From contig NZ_BBQM01000030.1 of the NCBI RefSeq assembly GCF_000876015.1, positions 55,586-119,585 on the forward strand: a DNA stretch of 64,000 bases, written 5' to 3'. The first letter of the stretch is position 1, and every line of letters starts with the position of its first letter. Positions 30,291 through 38,691 of the stretch are shown in pieces. The DNA is from Cupriavidus basilensis (GTDB lineage Bacteria; Pseudomonadota; Gammaproteobacteria; Burkholderiales; Burkholderiaceae). The notes beneath the pieces are model-generated. The model was not told the DNA's origin, did not search any database, and saw only the letters and a program-made list of their open reading frames with translations. Made by a program: the position numbers and the translations under genes.

Positions 30291-32345
30291 TCAATGCAAC
30301 TGGCGGTAGATTTCCTCGGCCAGCGCATGCGAGATGCCGTCCACGCTGGCGAGTTCGTCGATGCTGGCCGCCATCACGCCGCGCAGCCCGCCGAAGCGGG
30401 TCAGCAGCTTCTGGCGCCGGCGCGCGCCGACGCCCTCGATCTCTTCGAGCCGCGAGGTGGTGCGCACCTTGGCGCGGCGCGCGCGCATGCCGGTGATGGC
30501 GAAGCGGTGCGCCTCGTCGCGGATCTGCGCGACCAGCATCAGGGCCGCGCTGCCCTGCCCCAGTTCCAGCGACGGGCGTCCGTCGGCGAACACCAGCGTC
30601 TCCAGCCCGACCTTGCGGCCTTCGCCCTTGGCCACGCCGACCAGCAGGCCGATGTCGAGGCCAAGCTCCTCGAAGACCTGGCGCGCGACCTCGACCTGGC
30701 CCTTGCCGCCGTCGATCAGCACGATGTTGGGCACCAGCGCCAGCGCGGCGGAGGCCTCGCTCTGGCCGCCACTCTCCCCGGCCTCGCCGCCGCCGGCCTC
30801 CTGCGCCTGCTCCAGCATCTCCACCAGCTTCTGGTAGCGCCGCGTCAGCACCTGGCGCATGGCGGCGTAATCGTCGCCGGGCGTGATGTCCTGGATGTTG
30901 TAGCGCCGGTATTCGGCGTTCTGCATCTCGTGGCGATGGAACACCACGCACGACGCCTGCGTCGCCTCGCCGGCGGTGTGGCTGATGTCGAAGCACTCCA
31001 CGCGCAGCAGCGCGAGGTCTTCCAGGTCGAGCCCGATGGTCTCGGCCAGCGCGCGCGTGCGGGCCTGCTGGCTGCCCTGCTCGGCGAGCCGGCGCGACAG
31101 CGCGAGCGCGGCGCCCTGCTGCGCCATCTCGAGCCAGGCGCGGCGCTGCCCCTGCGGCTGGCGCACCAGCGTGACCTTGCGCCCGGCCTGCATCGACAGC
31201 GCCTGCAGCAGCGTCTTGTCCGTGGGCAGGTGGCTCACCACCAGCACCGGTGGCACCGCCTGGTCGAGGTAGTGCTGCGCCATGAAGGCGGCCAGCACCT
31301 CGGCGGCGATGCGCTCGGCCGCGATGCCGGCGCTGGACTCGCCGCCGGCGTCGGCGCCCGCATCCTCCTCGCCGACGATCATCGCGCCCTCTTCCACGTG
31401 GGCGGGAAAATAAGCCTTGTCGCCGAGATGCCGGCCGCCGCGCACCATCGCCAGGTTGACGCAGGCGCGGCCGCCTTCCACCGCCACCGCCAGCACGTCG
31501 ATGTCGCTGGCCTGTCCGCCGACTTCCTCCACGGCCTGCCGGCTGAGCACGGTGGACAGCGCGCCGATCTGGTCGCGCACCGCCGCGGCCTGCTCGAACT
31601 CCAGCCGCCCGGCATGCTCCTCCATCTTGGCCTGCAGGCCGTCGAGCACTTCGCTCTGGCGGCCTTGCAGGAAGCGCGCGGCATTGCCCACGTCGCGCGC
31701 GTAGTCCTCCTCGCTGATGGCCTTGACGCACGGCGCGGTGCAGCGGTGGATCTGGTGCAGCAGGCACGGCCGCGTGCGGTTGGCGAAAACGGTGTCCTCG
31801 CAGGTGCGCAGCTGGAACACGCGCTGCAGGATCTGCATGCTCTCGCGCACCGCGTGCGCGCTCGGGAACGGCCCGAAGTACTGGTGCTTGCGGTCGGTCG
31901 AGCCGCGGTAGTAAGCCATGCGCGGGAAGCGGTGGCTGGTCAGCTTGAGGAACGGATAGGACTTGTCGTCGCGGAACAGGATGTTGTAGCGCGGCGCCAA
32001 GGCCTTGATCAGGTTGTTTTCCAGCAGCAGCGCCTCGGCCTCGGTGCGCACCACGGTGGTCTCGATGCGCACGATCTTGGCCACCATCATGGCGATGCGC
32101 GGCGACGGCAGGTTCTTGTTGAAGTAGCTCGAGACGCGCTTCTTCAGGTCGCGCGCCTTGCCCACGTAGAGCACGTTGCCCTGCGCGTCGAAGTAGCGGT
32201 AGACCCCCGGCAGGCCGGGCAACTGGGCGATCACCGCCTTGGGGTCGAACGGCGGCGCGGCCTCGGGGCCGGGCTCGGCGGGCGTGCCTGGGTTGTGGAT
32301 TTCGGGTTCCGGCTGGGACATCGGGGAGGAATCGCGGGAGGGCAT
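30291..32345 (-). CDS. uvrC: Excinuclease ABC subunit C
   Basis: A 684-residue UvrC, which makes the dual incision in nucleotide excision repair. Domains in order are the GIY-YIG nuclease (GLPGVYRYFDAQGNVLYVGKA, about 43-120), the Cys-rich RTRPCLLHQIHRCTAPCV, a UVR motif (LEFEQAAAVRDQIGAL), the RNase H-like C-terminal nuclease (LLRVECFDISHTAGE, VLIDGGKGQ) and a final helix-hairpin-helix pair (IEGVGARRRQKLLTRFGG, IDELASVDGIS). It is longer than E. coli UvrC because of Gly/Glu-rich insertions such as GEEDAGADAGGESSAG and EAGGGEAGESGGQ. The start at 32345 has no clear ribosome-binding site, and Met9 is an alternative. Divergent from earP. Confidence 0.97.
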   Translation of the reverse strand: MPSRDSSPMSQPEPEIHNPGTPAEPGPEAAPPFDPKAVIAQLPGLPGVYRYFDAQGNVLYVGKARDLKKRVSSYFNKNLPSPRIAMMVAKIVRIETTVVRTEAEALLLENNLIKALAPRYNILFRDDKSYPFLKLTSHRFPRMAYYRGSTDRKHQYFGPFPSAHAVRESMQILQRVFQLRTCEDTVFANRTRPCLLHQIHRCTAPCVKAISEEDYARDVGNAARFLQGRQSEVLDGLQAKMEEHAGRLEFEQAAAVRDQIGALSTVLSRQAVEEVGGQASDIDVLAVAVEGGRACVNLAMVRGGRHLGDKAYFPAHVEEGAMIVGEEDAGADAGGESSAGIAAERIAAEVLAAFMAQHYLDQAVPPVLVVSHLPTDKTLLQALSMQAGRKVTLVRQPQGQRRAWLEMAQQGAALALSRRLAEQGSQQARTRALAETIGLDLEDLALLRVECFDISHTAGEATQASCVVFHRHEMQNAEYRRYNIQDITPGDDYAAMRQVLTRRYQKLVEMLEQAQEAGGGEAGESGGQSEASAALALVPNIVLIDGGKGQVEVARQVFEELGLDIGLLVGVAKGEGRKVGLETLVFADGRPSLELGQGSAALMLVAQIRDEAHRFAITGMRARRAKVRTTSRLEEIEGVGARRRQKLLTRFGGLRGVMAASIDELASVDGISHALAEEIYRQLH

Positions 32346-32402
32346 CGACCGTGTGGGCGCGGCCAGTCCGCGCCCGGCCGGCGGACGGCGGCGGCGCGAC
32401 AG

Positions 32403-32426
32403 GCTCTAAAATCGCAAGTTTAGAGC
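32403..32426. promoter_or_regulatory. Perfect palindrome in the uvrC-earP divergent region
   Basis: GCTCTAAA (32403-32410) and TTTAGAGC (32419-32426) are perfect inverted arms around 8 bases. It lies between the divergent uvrC and earP starts, 25 bases before the earP ATG. It could be an operator or, as RNA, a leader hairpin. It does not match the LexA box. Confidence 0.55.
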
Positions 32427-32450
32427 AAATCGTTGCCGACTCCCGCCACC

Positions 32451-33716
32451 ATGCCCGTCCGTCCCGATCCCACCGGCCAAGCCAGCCAGGCCGGCCGCAC
32501 CGTCCGCTCGTGGGACATCTTCTGCACCGTCATCGACAATTTCGGCGACATCGGCGTCTGCTGGCGGCTGGCGCGGCAGCTCGCGCAGGAGCACGGCCAC
32601 GCCGTGCGGCTGTGGGTGGACGACCTGCACAGCTTCGCGCGGCTGGCGCCGGGACTCGACGTGGATGCCGCGCGGCAGGTGCTGGCGGGCGTGGAGGTGC
32701 GCACGTGGCGGCGCCCCGGCCAGGGAGGCGATCAAAGAAGCGGCCACGAGAGCGGACAAGACAGCGAACAGGACGGCGCCGCGCGCTTCGCCGGCGTGGT
32801 ACCGCACGACGTGGTGATCGAGTCGTTCGCCTGCGAGCTGCCGGCGCCCTTCCTCGCCGCGATGGCGGCGCGCGCGCCGCGGCCGGTCTGGATCAACCTC
32901 GAATACCTGAGCGCCGAGCCGTGGGTGCGGGAGCACCACCGCATGAGCTCGCCCCATCCGCGCCTGCCGCTGGTGAAGTACTTCTTCTTCCCGGGCTTCG
33001 AGTCCGGCACGGGCGGGCTGCTGCGCGAGTCCATGCTGGGCCTGCAGCGCGAGCACCTGCGCGAAAGCCCCGCGGCGCAGGCCGCGCTGTGGCACCGGCT
33101 GGGCGTGCGGCCCAGCGAGGGCGCGCTGAAGGCCAGCCTGTTCGCCTACCCCAACCCCGCCCTGCCCGCGCTGCTGGCGCAGTGGCGCGACGGCGCGGAG
33201 CCGGTGCAGTGCCTGGTCCCGGCCGGCCTCGCCGCACAGCAGGCAAGTGCGTGGTTCGGCGCGCCGGATGCCGCGCCGGGCCGGGTCATGGCAGCCGGCA
33301 GCCTGACCATGCACGTGGTGCCGTTCGTGCGCCAGGAGCACTACGACGAACTCCTGTGGCTGTGCGACATCAACTTCGTGCGCGGCGAGGACTCGTTCGT
33401 GCGCGCGCAGTGGGCCGGGCGCCCGCTGGTCTGGCACATCTATCCGCAGGAAGAGGCCGCGCACCTGATCAAGCTCGACGCCTTTCTCGACCTCTTCGTG
33501 AAGCGGCTGGAGCACACCGGCCAGGCGCCGGCGGCCGCCGCGCTGGTCGCGTTCTGGCATGCGTGGAACGAGCCCGGCAAGCCGCTCGACTGGGCGGCCC
33601 TGCGGGCACATCTGCCGGCGCTGCGCGACGCCACCGAGCGGTGGCAGCGCAGCCTGCAGCACCTCGGCGATCTGGCGGCAAATCTCGTGGCCTTCTGCGA
33701 AAATCAGGTAAAATAG
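32451..33716 (+). CDS. earP: EF-P arginine rhamnosyltransferase
   Basis: A 421-residue EarP glycosyltransferase that transfers rhamnose from dTDP-rhamnose to Arg32 of elongation factor P. Markers are WDIFCTVIDNFGDIGVCWRLARQL at the N-terminus (with the catalytic Asp in DNFGDIG), VWINLEYLSAEPWV, KYFFFPGFESGTGGLL and WLCDINFVRGEDSFVRAQWAGRPLVWHIYPQ. A Gly/Ser/Gln-rich stretch near residue 90 (GGDQRSGHESGQDSEQDG) looks like a species-specific insertion. A TTG at 32433 would add six residues; I prefer the ATG. It lies directly upstream of efp, its target. Confidence 0.96.
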   Translation: MPVRPDPTGQASQAGRTVRSWDIFCTVIDNFGDIGVCWRLARQLAQEHGHAVRLWVDDLHSFARLAPGLDVDAARQVLAGVEVRTWRRPGQGGDQRSGHESGQDSEQDGAARFAGVVPHDVVIESFACELPAPFLAAMAARAPRPVWINLEYLSAEPWVREHHRMSSPHPRLPLVKYFFFPGFESGTGGLLRESMLGLQREHLRESPAAQAALWHRLGVRPSEGALKASLFAYPNPALPALLAQWRDGAEPVQCLVPAGLAAQQASAWFGAPDAAPGRVMAAGSLTMHVVPFVRQEHYDELLWLCDINFVRGEDSFVRAQWAGRPLVWHIYPQEEAAHLIKLDAFLDLFVKRLEHTGQAPAAAALVAFWHAWNEPGKPLDWAALRAHLPALRDATERWQRSLQHLGDLAANLVAFCENQVK

Positions 33717-33752
33717 TCGGTTGATTTGATGGCGACCGGGCCGGAAAACGGC

Positions 33753-33817
33753 GGTACCGCGGCAGGATCCCGCGCGGCATGCCCCAAGGCATGCGCGCCA
33801 CGGCATCCTGCGGTACC
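33753..33817 (+). other. Long hairpin in the earP-efp intergenic leader
   Basis: GGTACCGC...AGGAT on the left pairs with ATCCT...GCGGTACC on the right, and inside it GCATGCC-CCAA-GGCATGC forms the apex. The structure covers about 65 bases, 117 bases before the efp start. No T run follows, so it is more likely a leader structure or a repeat element than a terminator. Confidence 0.6.
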
Positions 33818-33933
33818 CGGGCGTAACTGGATGGACCGCGTATGGATGGCCGGTGCCATGCGCCGGCAACGCGCCTTCGCCATACTTCGCCACACCGAAT
33901 TCCGAGACATTCTTTTTCAGGAAAACAGTTCAG

Positions 33934-34494
33934 ATGAAAACCGCACAAGAACTCCGCGTCGGCAACGTGTTCATGATCGGCACCGACCCGATGGTCGTGC
34001 AGAAGGCCGAGTACAACAAGTCGGGCCGCAACTCCGCCGTGGTCAAGATGAAGTACAAGAACCTGCTGACCGAAGCCCCGGGCGAATCGGTCTTCAAGGC
34101 CGACGACAAGTTCGAAGTCGTGATGCTGGATCGCAAGGAGTGCACCTACTCGTACTTCGCCGACCCGATGTACGTGTTCATGGACGCCGACTACAACCAG
34201 TACGAAGTCGAGCAGGACAGCATGGGCGACTCGCTGAACTACCTCGAAGACGGCATGAACGTCGAAGTGGTGTTCTACAACGACAAAGCCATCTCGGTGG
34301 AAATGCCCACCACGCTGGTGCGCGAGATCATCTACACCGAACCGGCCGTCAAGGGCGACACCTCGTCGGGCAAGGTGCTCAAGGGCGCCAAGATCAACAC
34401 CGGCTTCGAGCTGCAAGTGCCGCTGTTCTGCAATATCGGCGACAAGATCGAAATCGACACCCGTACCGGCGAATACCGCAGCCGCGCGAACTGA
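33934..34494 (+). CDS. efp: Elongation factor P
   Basis: A 186-residue EF-P with the three beta-barrel domains of the family. The modified loop is EYNKSGRNSAV, with Arg32 at the tip. This Arg-type EF-P fits EarP, encoded just upstream, rather than the Lys-type EpmA system. Rhamnosylated EF-P relieves ribosome stalling at polyproline stretches. The start follows TTTTTCAGGAAAACAGTTCAG, with AGGA upstream. A strong terminator follows. Confidence 0.98.
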   Translation: MKTAQELRVGNVFMIGTDPMVVQKAEYNKSGRNSAVVKMKYKNLLTEAPGESVFKADDKFEVVMLDRKECTYSYFADPMYVFMDADYNQYEVEQDSMGDSLNYLEDGMNVEVVFYNDKAISVEMPTTLVREIIYTEPAVKGDTSSGKVLKGAKINTGFELQVPLFCNIGDKIEIDTRTGEYRSRAN

Positions 34495-34536
34495 GCGCAG
34501 CCGGCCCGCTGCCGCCCGCCACGGGTGGCGCGACGG

Positions 34537-34566
34537 AAAAAAGGGCAGCCTCGGCTGCCCTTTTCC
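34537..34566 (+). terminator. Factor-independent terminator after efp
   Basis: AAAAGGGCAGCC (34539-34550) and GGCTGCCCTTTT (34553-34564) form a 12 bp stem with T-rich ends on both strands. It lies between the convergent efp and nagZ genes and can serve both. Confidence 0.88.
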
Positions 34567-34593
34567 TTTGCCTGCCGCCCGGCGGGCGCATCG

Positions 34594-35646
34594 TCACGCG
34601 ATCAGGCCGTGCCCTTTCAGCTCGCGCAGCGCGCCGGCGTAGTCGGGGTCCTGCATCAGCTTGTTCCAGGGCAGCGGCTTGCGGCGGCCGAACAGCTTGC
34701 GGATGCGGCGCTGCGAGGCCTTTTCGGCGACGCCGGCATCGAGCTCGTTGAGCAACTGGTCGGCGCGCTCCGGGCTGTTACAGATCAGCACCATGTCGCA
34801 GCCCGCGCCGAGCGCCGCGCGCGCGGCCTCGGTGACGGTGCCGGCCACGCTGGCGCCTTCCATGCTCAGGTCGTCGCTGAAGATCACGCCCTCGAAGCCG
34901 AGCTGGGTGCGCAGGATGTCCTGCAGCCAGAAGCGCGAGAAGCCGGCCGGACTCGGGTCCACCTTCGGGTAGATCACGTGCGCCGGCATCACCGACGACA
35001 GCGCCATGCCCATCCATTCGTAGGGCCGCGCGTCCTGTGCCAGGATCTCGTCGAGGCCGCGCTCGTCCACCGGCACCGCCACGTGCGAGTCGGCGGCGAC
35101 GAAACCGTGGCCGGGAAAATGCTTGCCGCAGTTCGCCATGCCGGCCAGCAGCAGCCCGTGGGTCAGGTGGTTGGCCAGCATGGTCACGACGCGCGGGTCG
35201 GCATGGAAGGCGCGGTCGCCGATCACCGCGCTGCGGCCGTAGTCGAGGTCCAGCACCGGCGTGAAGCTCAGGTCGATGTCGCAGGCGCGCAGCTCGGCCG
35301 CGAGCACGTAGCCGCACTGCATGGCCGCCTTGGTCGCGGCCAGCACGTCGCGGTCCCACAGCTCGCCCAGGCGCGCCATCGCCGGCAGGTGGGTGAAGCC
35401 GTCGGTCCTGGCGCGCTGCACGCGGCCGCCTTCATGGTCGATGCAGATCAGCACGTCCTCGCGCACCGCGCGGATGTCCTGCGTGAGCGTCTGCAGCTGC
35501 ACGCGCGACTCGAAGTTGCGCGCGAACAGGATCACGCCGCCGGTCAGCGGATGGGAAATGCGCCGGACGTCCTCCGCGTCGAGCTGCTTGCCTTTGACGT
35601 CGAGCACCACGGGACCCGGGCGCTTGCCGGAAGTCTTGTTGATCAT
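34594..35646 (-). CDS. nagZ: Beta-N-acetylhexosaminidase NagZ
   Basis: A 350-residue cytoplasmic GH3 enzyme that removes GlcNAc from 1,6-anhydro-muropeptides in cell-wall recycling. The family loop with the catalytic His is complete: ANCGKHFPGHGFVAADSHVAVP. The nucleophile Asp lies in VIFSDDLSMEGA. ICIDHEGGRVQR and AEHG-type motifs near the N-terminus bind substrate. The start overlaps the acpS stop by ATGA. It is the last gene of the lepB-to-nagZ minus-strand run and ends at the efp terminator. Confidence 0.97.
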   Translation of the reverse strand: MINKTSGKRPGPVVLDVKGKQLDAEDVRRISHPLTGGVILFARNFESRVQLQTLTQDIRAVREDVLICIDHEGGRVQRARTDGFTHLPAMARLGELWDRDVLAATKAAMQCGYVLAAELRACDIDLSFTPVLDLDYGRSAVIGDRAFHADPRVVTMLANHLTHGLLLAGMANCGKHFPGHGFVAADSHVAVPVDERGLDEILAQDARPYEWMGMALSSVMPAHVIYPKVDPSPAGFSRFWLQDILRTQLGFEGVIFSDDLSMEGASVAGTVTEAARAALGAGCDMVLICNSPERADQLLNELDAGVAEKASQRRIRKLFGRRKPLPWNKLMQDPDYAGALRELKGHGLIA

Positions 35647-36095
35647 TTGGGTTCTTCACTAGGCTGGGAAGCGAGCGGCGCGCCGCCGCCGCGGGGAGCG
35701 GCGCCGCCAAGCTCGGCGATCGCGAAGGCGACCGCGTAATCGTGTTCGTCGCTGACCGTGACCCGCACCGTGACGCCGCGCTCGCGCAGCCACGCATCGA
35801 GCTCGCCGTGGCAGAGCGCATAGGGCTCGCCCGAAGGCAGGTTCAGCAGTTCCATCGCGCGCCACGTCATCGGCCAGCGCATGCCCAGCCCGATGGCCTT
35901 GGAGAAGGCTTCCTTGGCGGCGAAGCGCGTGGACAGGAAGGCCAGCCCGCGCTTCTCGGAGCGCGCGCGGCGCGCGTGGTACTTCAGCAGTTCCTGCGGC
36001 CCGAGCACCTTCTCGGCGAAGCGCCCGCGCGTGCGCTCCATCACGCCCTGCACGCGCTCGATCTGGATGATGTCGGTGCCGATGCCGTAGATCAC
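35643..36095 (-). CDS. acpS: Holo-[acyl-carrier-protein] synthase
   Basis: A 150-residue phosphopantetheinyl transferase that activates AcpP. The magnesium motifs are GTDIIQIERV, with the conserved Asp, and STRFAAKEAFSKAIG, with the conserved Glu and Lys. The start is GTG at 36095 and overlaps the pdxJ stop as GTGA. The C-terminal 20 residues (Gly/Pro-rich, ending PSEEPK) exceed the usual 126-residue enzyme. It lies between pdxJ and nagZ as in many betaproteobacteria. Confidence 0.96.
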   Translation of the reverse strand: MIYGIGTDIIQIERVQGVMERTRGRFAEKVLGPQELLKYHARRARSEKRGLAFLSTRFAAKEAFSKAIGLGMRWPMTWRAMELLNLPSGEPYALCHGELDAWLRERGVTVRVTVSDEHDYAVAFAIAELGGAAPRGGGAPLASQPSEEPK

Positions 36096-36874
36096 GCTGC
36101 GGCGTCCGGGCGCGGATAGGTGGTGCCCAGACGCGCGGCCACCATGATGGCCTTCATCTCGCGCACCGCGTTCTGCCAGCCGGCGAAGACCGCGTGCGCG
36201 ACGATGGCGTGGCCGATGTTGAGTTCCTTGATGCCGGGCAGCGCGGCGATGGGCTGCACGTTGGTGTAGTGCAGGCCGTGCCCGGCGTTGACCACCAGCC
36301 CGAGCCGCACGCCGGCGTCGACGCCGTCGGCGACGCGCCGGAATTCCGTGGCCTGCTCGGCCGGCGTGTGCGCGTTGGCATAGCGGCCCGTGTGCAGCTC
36401 GATCACGGGCGCGCCGCAGGCGGCGGCGGCCTCGATCTGCTCGGCCTGCGCATCGATGAACAGCGACACGCGGATGCCGGCATCGGCCAGTTGGCGGCAG
36501 GCGGCCTTGACCTGCTCGAAGCGCCCGGCCACGTCCAGCCCGCCTTCGGTGGTGACTTCCTCGCGGCGCTCGGGCACCAGGCAGACGTCCTGCGGGCGGA
36601 TCGCGCAGGCGATGTCGAGCATCTCCTGGGTGAGCGCGCATTCCAGGTTCATGCGCGTGGCCAGCAGCGGGCGCAGCGCGTGCACGTCGGCGTCGCGGAT
36701 GTGGCGGCGGTCTTCGCGCAGGTGCAGCGTGATCAGGTCGGCGCCGGCCTGCTCGGCCTGCAGCGCGGCCTGGATGGGATCGGGGTAGACCGTGCCGCGC
36801 GCGTTGCGCAGCGTGGCCACGTGGTCGATGTTGACGCCAAGGTCGATGACGCCGGGATGCGCGTGGAAAATCAT
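36092..36874 (-). CDS. pdxJ: Pyridoxine 5'-phosphate synthase
   Basis: A 260-residue TIM-barrel enzyme that condenses deoxyxylulose 5-phosphate with amino-acetone phosphate in the last step of de novo vitamin B6 synthesis. Diagnostic segments are LGVNIDHVATLRNARGT at the start, DLITLHLREDRRHI (His of the active site), MNLECALTQEMLDIA, PERREEVTTEGGLDV and VNAGHGLHYTNV. It follows recO by 10 bases, the usual recO-pdxJ-acpS order. Confidence 0.97.
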   Translation of the reverse strand: MIFHAHPGVIDLGVNIDHVATLRNARGTVYPDPIQAALQAEQAGADLITLHLREDRRHIRDADVHALRPLLATRMNLECALTQEMLDIACAIRPQDVCLVPERREEVTTEGGLDVAGRFEQVKAACRQLADAGIRVSLFIDAQAEQIEAAAACGAPVIELHTGRYANAHTPAEQATEFRRVADGVDAGVRLGLVVNAGHGLHYTNVQPIAALPGIKELNIGHAIVAHAVFAGWQNAVREMKAIMVAARLGTTYPRPDAAA

Positions 36875-36884
36875 GCGGGCAGGC

Positions 36885-37763
36885 TCAGAGATAGTGCAGG
36901 TCGATCAGGATCTGGCGCGTCTTCAGCGGCGCGCCTTGCAGATAATAATGCAGCAGGAAGCGCATCAGCGCACGGCTTTGCGTCACGGTCTGGGGCCGGC
37001 GGTAGTCGTCCTGCGACATGTCGAGCAGGGTCTGCCCGGACACCACCGGCCACGAGGACGGATCGCTCGGCTGCGCGCGGCGCACGCCGCGCTCCGGCTG
37101 GTACACGTAGTCGTGCTCCGGCTCCACCGCCTCGCCCGAGTTCGCGCATTCGTCGAAGGCCACGGCGAAGCCGGTTTCCTGCAGCAGCACGCGCTCGAAG
37201 CTGCGCAGCACCAGGCCGGCCTGCTCGCCGTGCGCGAGCCGCGCCAGCGTTTCCATGTACTGGCGGAACAGCGCCACGTGGGCGTCCTCGCGCGGGCAGA
37301 AGCGCAGCAGCAGCTCGTTGAGGTAGAAGCCCGACAGCAGCGCGTCGCTGGCCAGCGGCAGCAAGCCGCCGACCCACTCCGCGCGCGTGAGCGTCTTGAC
37401 CTCGCCGCGCCCGCTCCACGACAGCGAGACCGGCTGGAAGTGCTGCAGCACCGGGCGCAGCGCGGAATGCGGCCGCTTGGCGCCCTTGGCGACCATCGCC
37501 ACGCGGCCGTGGTCGCGCGTGAACACGTCGAGGATCAGGCTGGTCTCGCGGTAGGGCCAGGCATGCAGCACGAAGCCGGGCTGGTTGGCCACGCGCAGCT
37601 CGCTGCGCGCCGGCGCGATGCGCAGCGCGCGGTCCATCATGGCGCGCTGCTCGGCCACCTCCATGCCGGGCACGGCGTGGCTGTCCAGCAGTTCAGCGGC
37701 TTCTTCCGCCACCGGGTCGATGCGGCGGGCCTTCAGTGCCGGCCCGCCCGCTCTGTCATTCAT
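36885..37763 (-). CDS. recO: DNA repair protein RecO
   Basis: A 292-residue RecO, which loads RecA onto SSB-coated gaps with RecR. The N-terminal OB fold is LHAWPYRETSLILDVFTRDHGRVAMVAKGAKRP, followed by the helical domain with YLNELLLRFCPREDAH. About 35 extra residues precede the OB fold. The start overlaps the end of era by eight bases (ATGAATGA). The zinc cysteines seen in some RecO proteins are not obvious here. Confidence 0.95.
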   Translation of the reverse strand: MNDRAGGPALKARRIDPVAEEAAELLDSHAVPGMEVAEQRAMMDRALRIAPARSELRVANQPGFVLHAWPYRETSLILDVFTRDHGRVAMVAKGAKRPHSALRPVLQHFQPVSLSWSGRGEVKTLTRAEWVGGLLPLASDALLSGFYLNELLLRFCPREDAHVALFRQYMETLARLAHGEQAGLVLRSFERVLLQETGFAVAFDECANSGEAVEPEHDYVYQPERGVRRAQPSDPSSWPVVSGQTLLDMSQDDYRRPQTVTQSRALMRFLLHYYLQGAPLKTRQILIDLHYL

Positions 37764-38691
37764 AGCCGTAGGCGCGCAATCCGGCTTCGTTGTCGGCCCA
37801 GCCGCTCTTGACCTTGATGAACATCTCCAGGTAGACCTTGCCGTCGAACAGCTTTTCCATGTCGATGCGGGCTTCGGTGGAGATGGTCTTGAGCTTGGCG
37901 CCCTTGTTGCCGATGATCATGGCCTTGTGGCCTTCGCGCTCGACCAGGATGGTGGCGAAGATGCGCCGCAGCCGGCCTTCGGTCTCGAACTTCTCGATGA
38001 TGACCGTGCTGGTGTAGGGCAGCTCGTCGCCGGTCCAGCGGAACACCTTCTCGCGGATGATCTCCGAGGCGAGGAAGCGCTCGCTGCGGTCGGTCATGGA
38101 ATCGGCGTCGTACATCGGCTCGCCTTCCGGCAGGTAGGGCCGGATGATGCCGAGCAGGCGCGCGATGTGGTCATGGGTCTTGGCCGACATCGGCACCACT
38201 TCCGCGAACTGGAACTGGTGGCCCATCTTTTCCAGGAACGGCATCATCACCTCGGCGCGGTCCGCGCCGAGGCGGTCGAGCTTGTTGGTGACCAGCAGCA
38301 CCGGCACCTTCTTCGGCAGCAGCGCCAGCACCTTCTCGTCGTCGGGGCCGTACTGGCCGGCCTCGACCACGAACAGCACCAGGTCCACGCTCGACAGCGT
38401 GGACGTGACGGCGCGGTTGAGCGAACGGTTCAGCGCGCTGGCGTGGCGCGTCTGGAAGCCCGGGGTGTCGACGAACACGTACTGCGCGTCGTCGGTGGTC
38501 TGGATGCCGACGATGCGGTGGCGCGTGGTCTGCGCCTTGCGCGAGGTGATGCTGATCTTCTGGCCGACCAGCGCGTTCATCAGCGTGGACTTGCCGACGT
38601 TGGGACGCCCGACGATGGCCACGGTGCCGCAGCGGAACGCCGCGAAAGGGGTACCCGCGGCATCTTGCCGCGGATCGAGTGATTCGGTCAT
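37756..38691 (-). CDS. era: GTPase Era
   Basis: A 311-residue Era GTPase needed for 16S rRNA maturation and 30S assembly. G motifs: GRPNVGKST (G1), the TTRHR region (G2), DTPGFQ (G3), TNKLDRL (G4) and MSAKTHD (G5). The C-terminal KH domain carries IIREKVFRWTGDELPYTSTV and MIIGNKGAKLKTI, which bind the 3' end of 16S rRNA. It overlaps rnc by ATGA, the conserved rnc-era pair. Confidence 0.98.
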   Translation of the reverse strand: MTESLDPRQDAAGTPFAAFRCGTVAIVGRPNVGKSTLMNALVGQKISITSRKAQTTRHRIVGIQTTDDAQYVFVDTPGFQTRHASALNRSLNRAVTSTLSSVDLVLFVVEAGQYGPDDEKVLALLPKKVPVLLVTNKLDRLGADRAEVMMPFLEKMGHQFQFAEVVPMSAKTHDHIARLLGIIRPYLPEGEPMYDADSMTDRSERFLASEIIREKVFRWTGDELPYTSTVIIEKFETEGRLRRIFATILVEREGHKAMIIGNKGAKLKTISTEARIDMEKLFDGKVYLEMFIKVKSGWADNEAGLRAYGYE

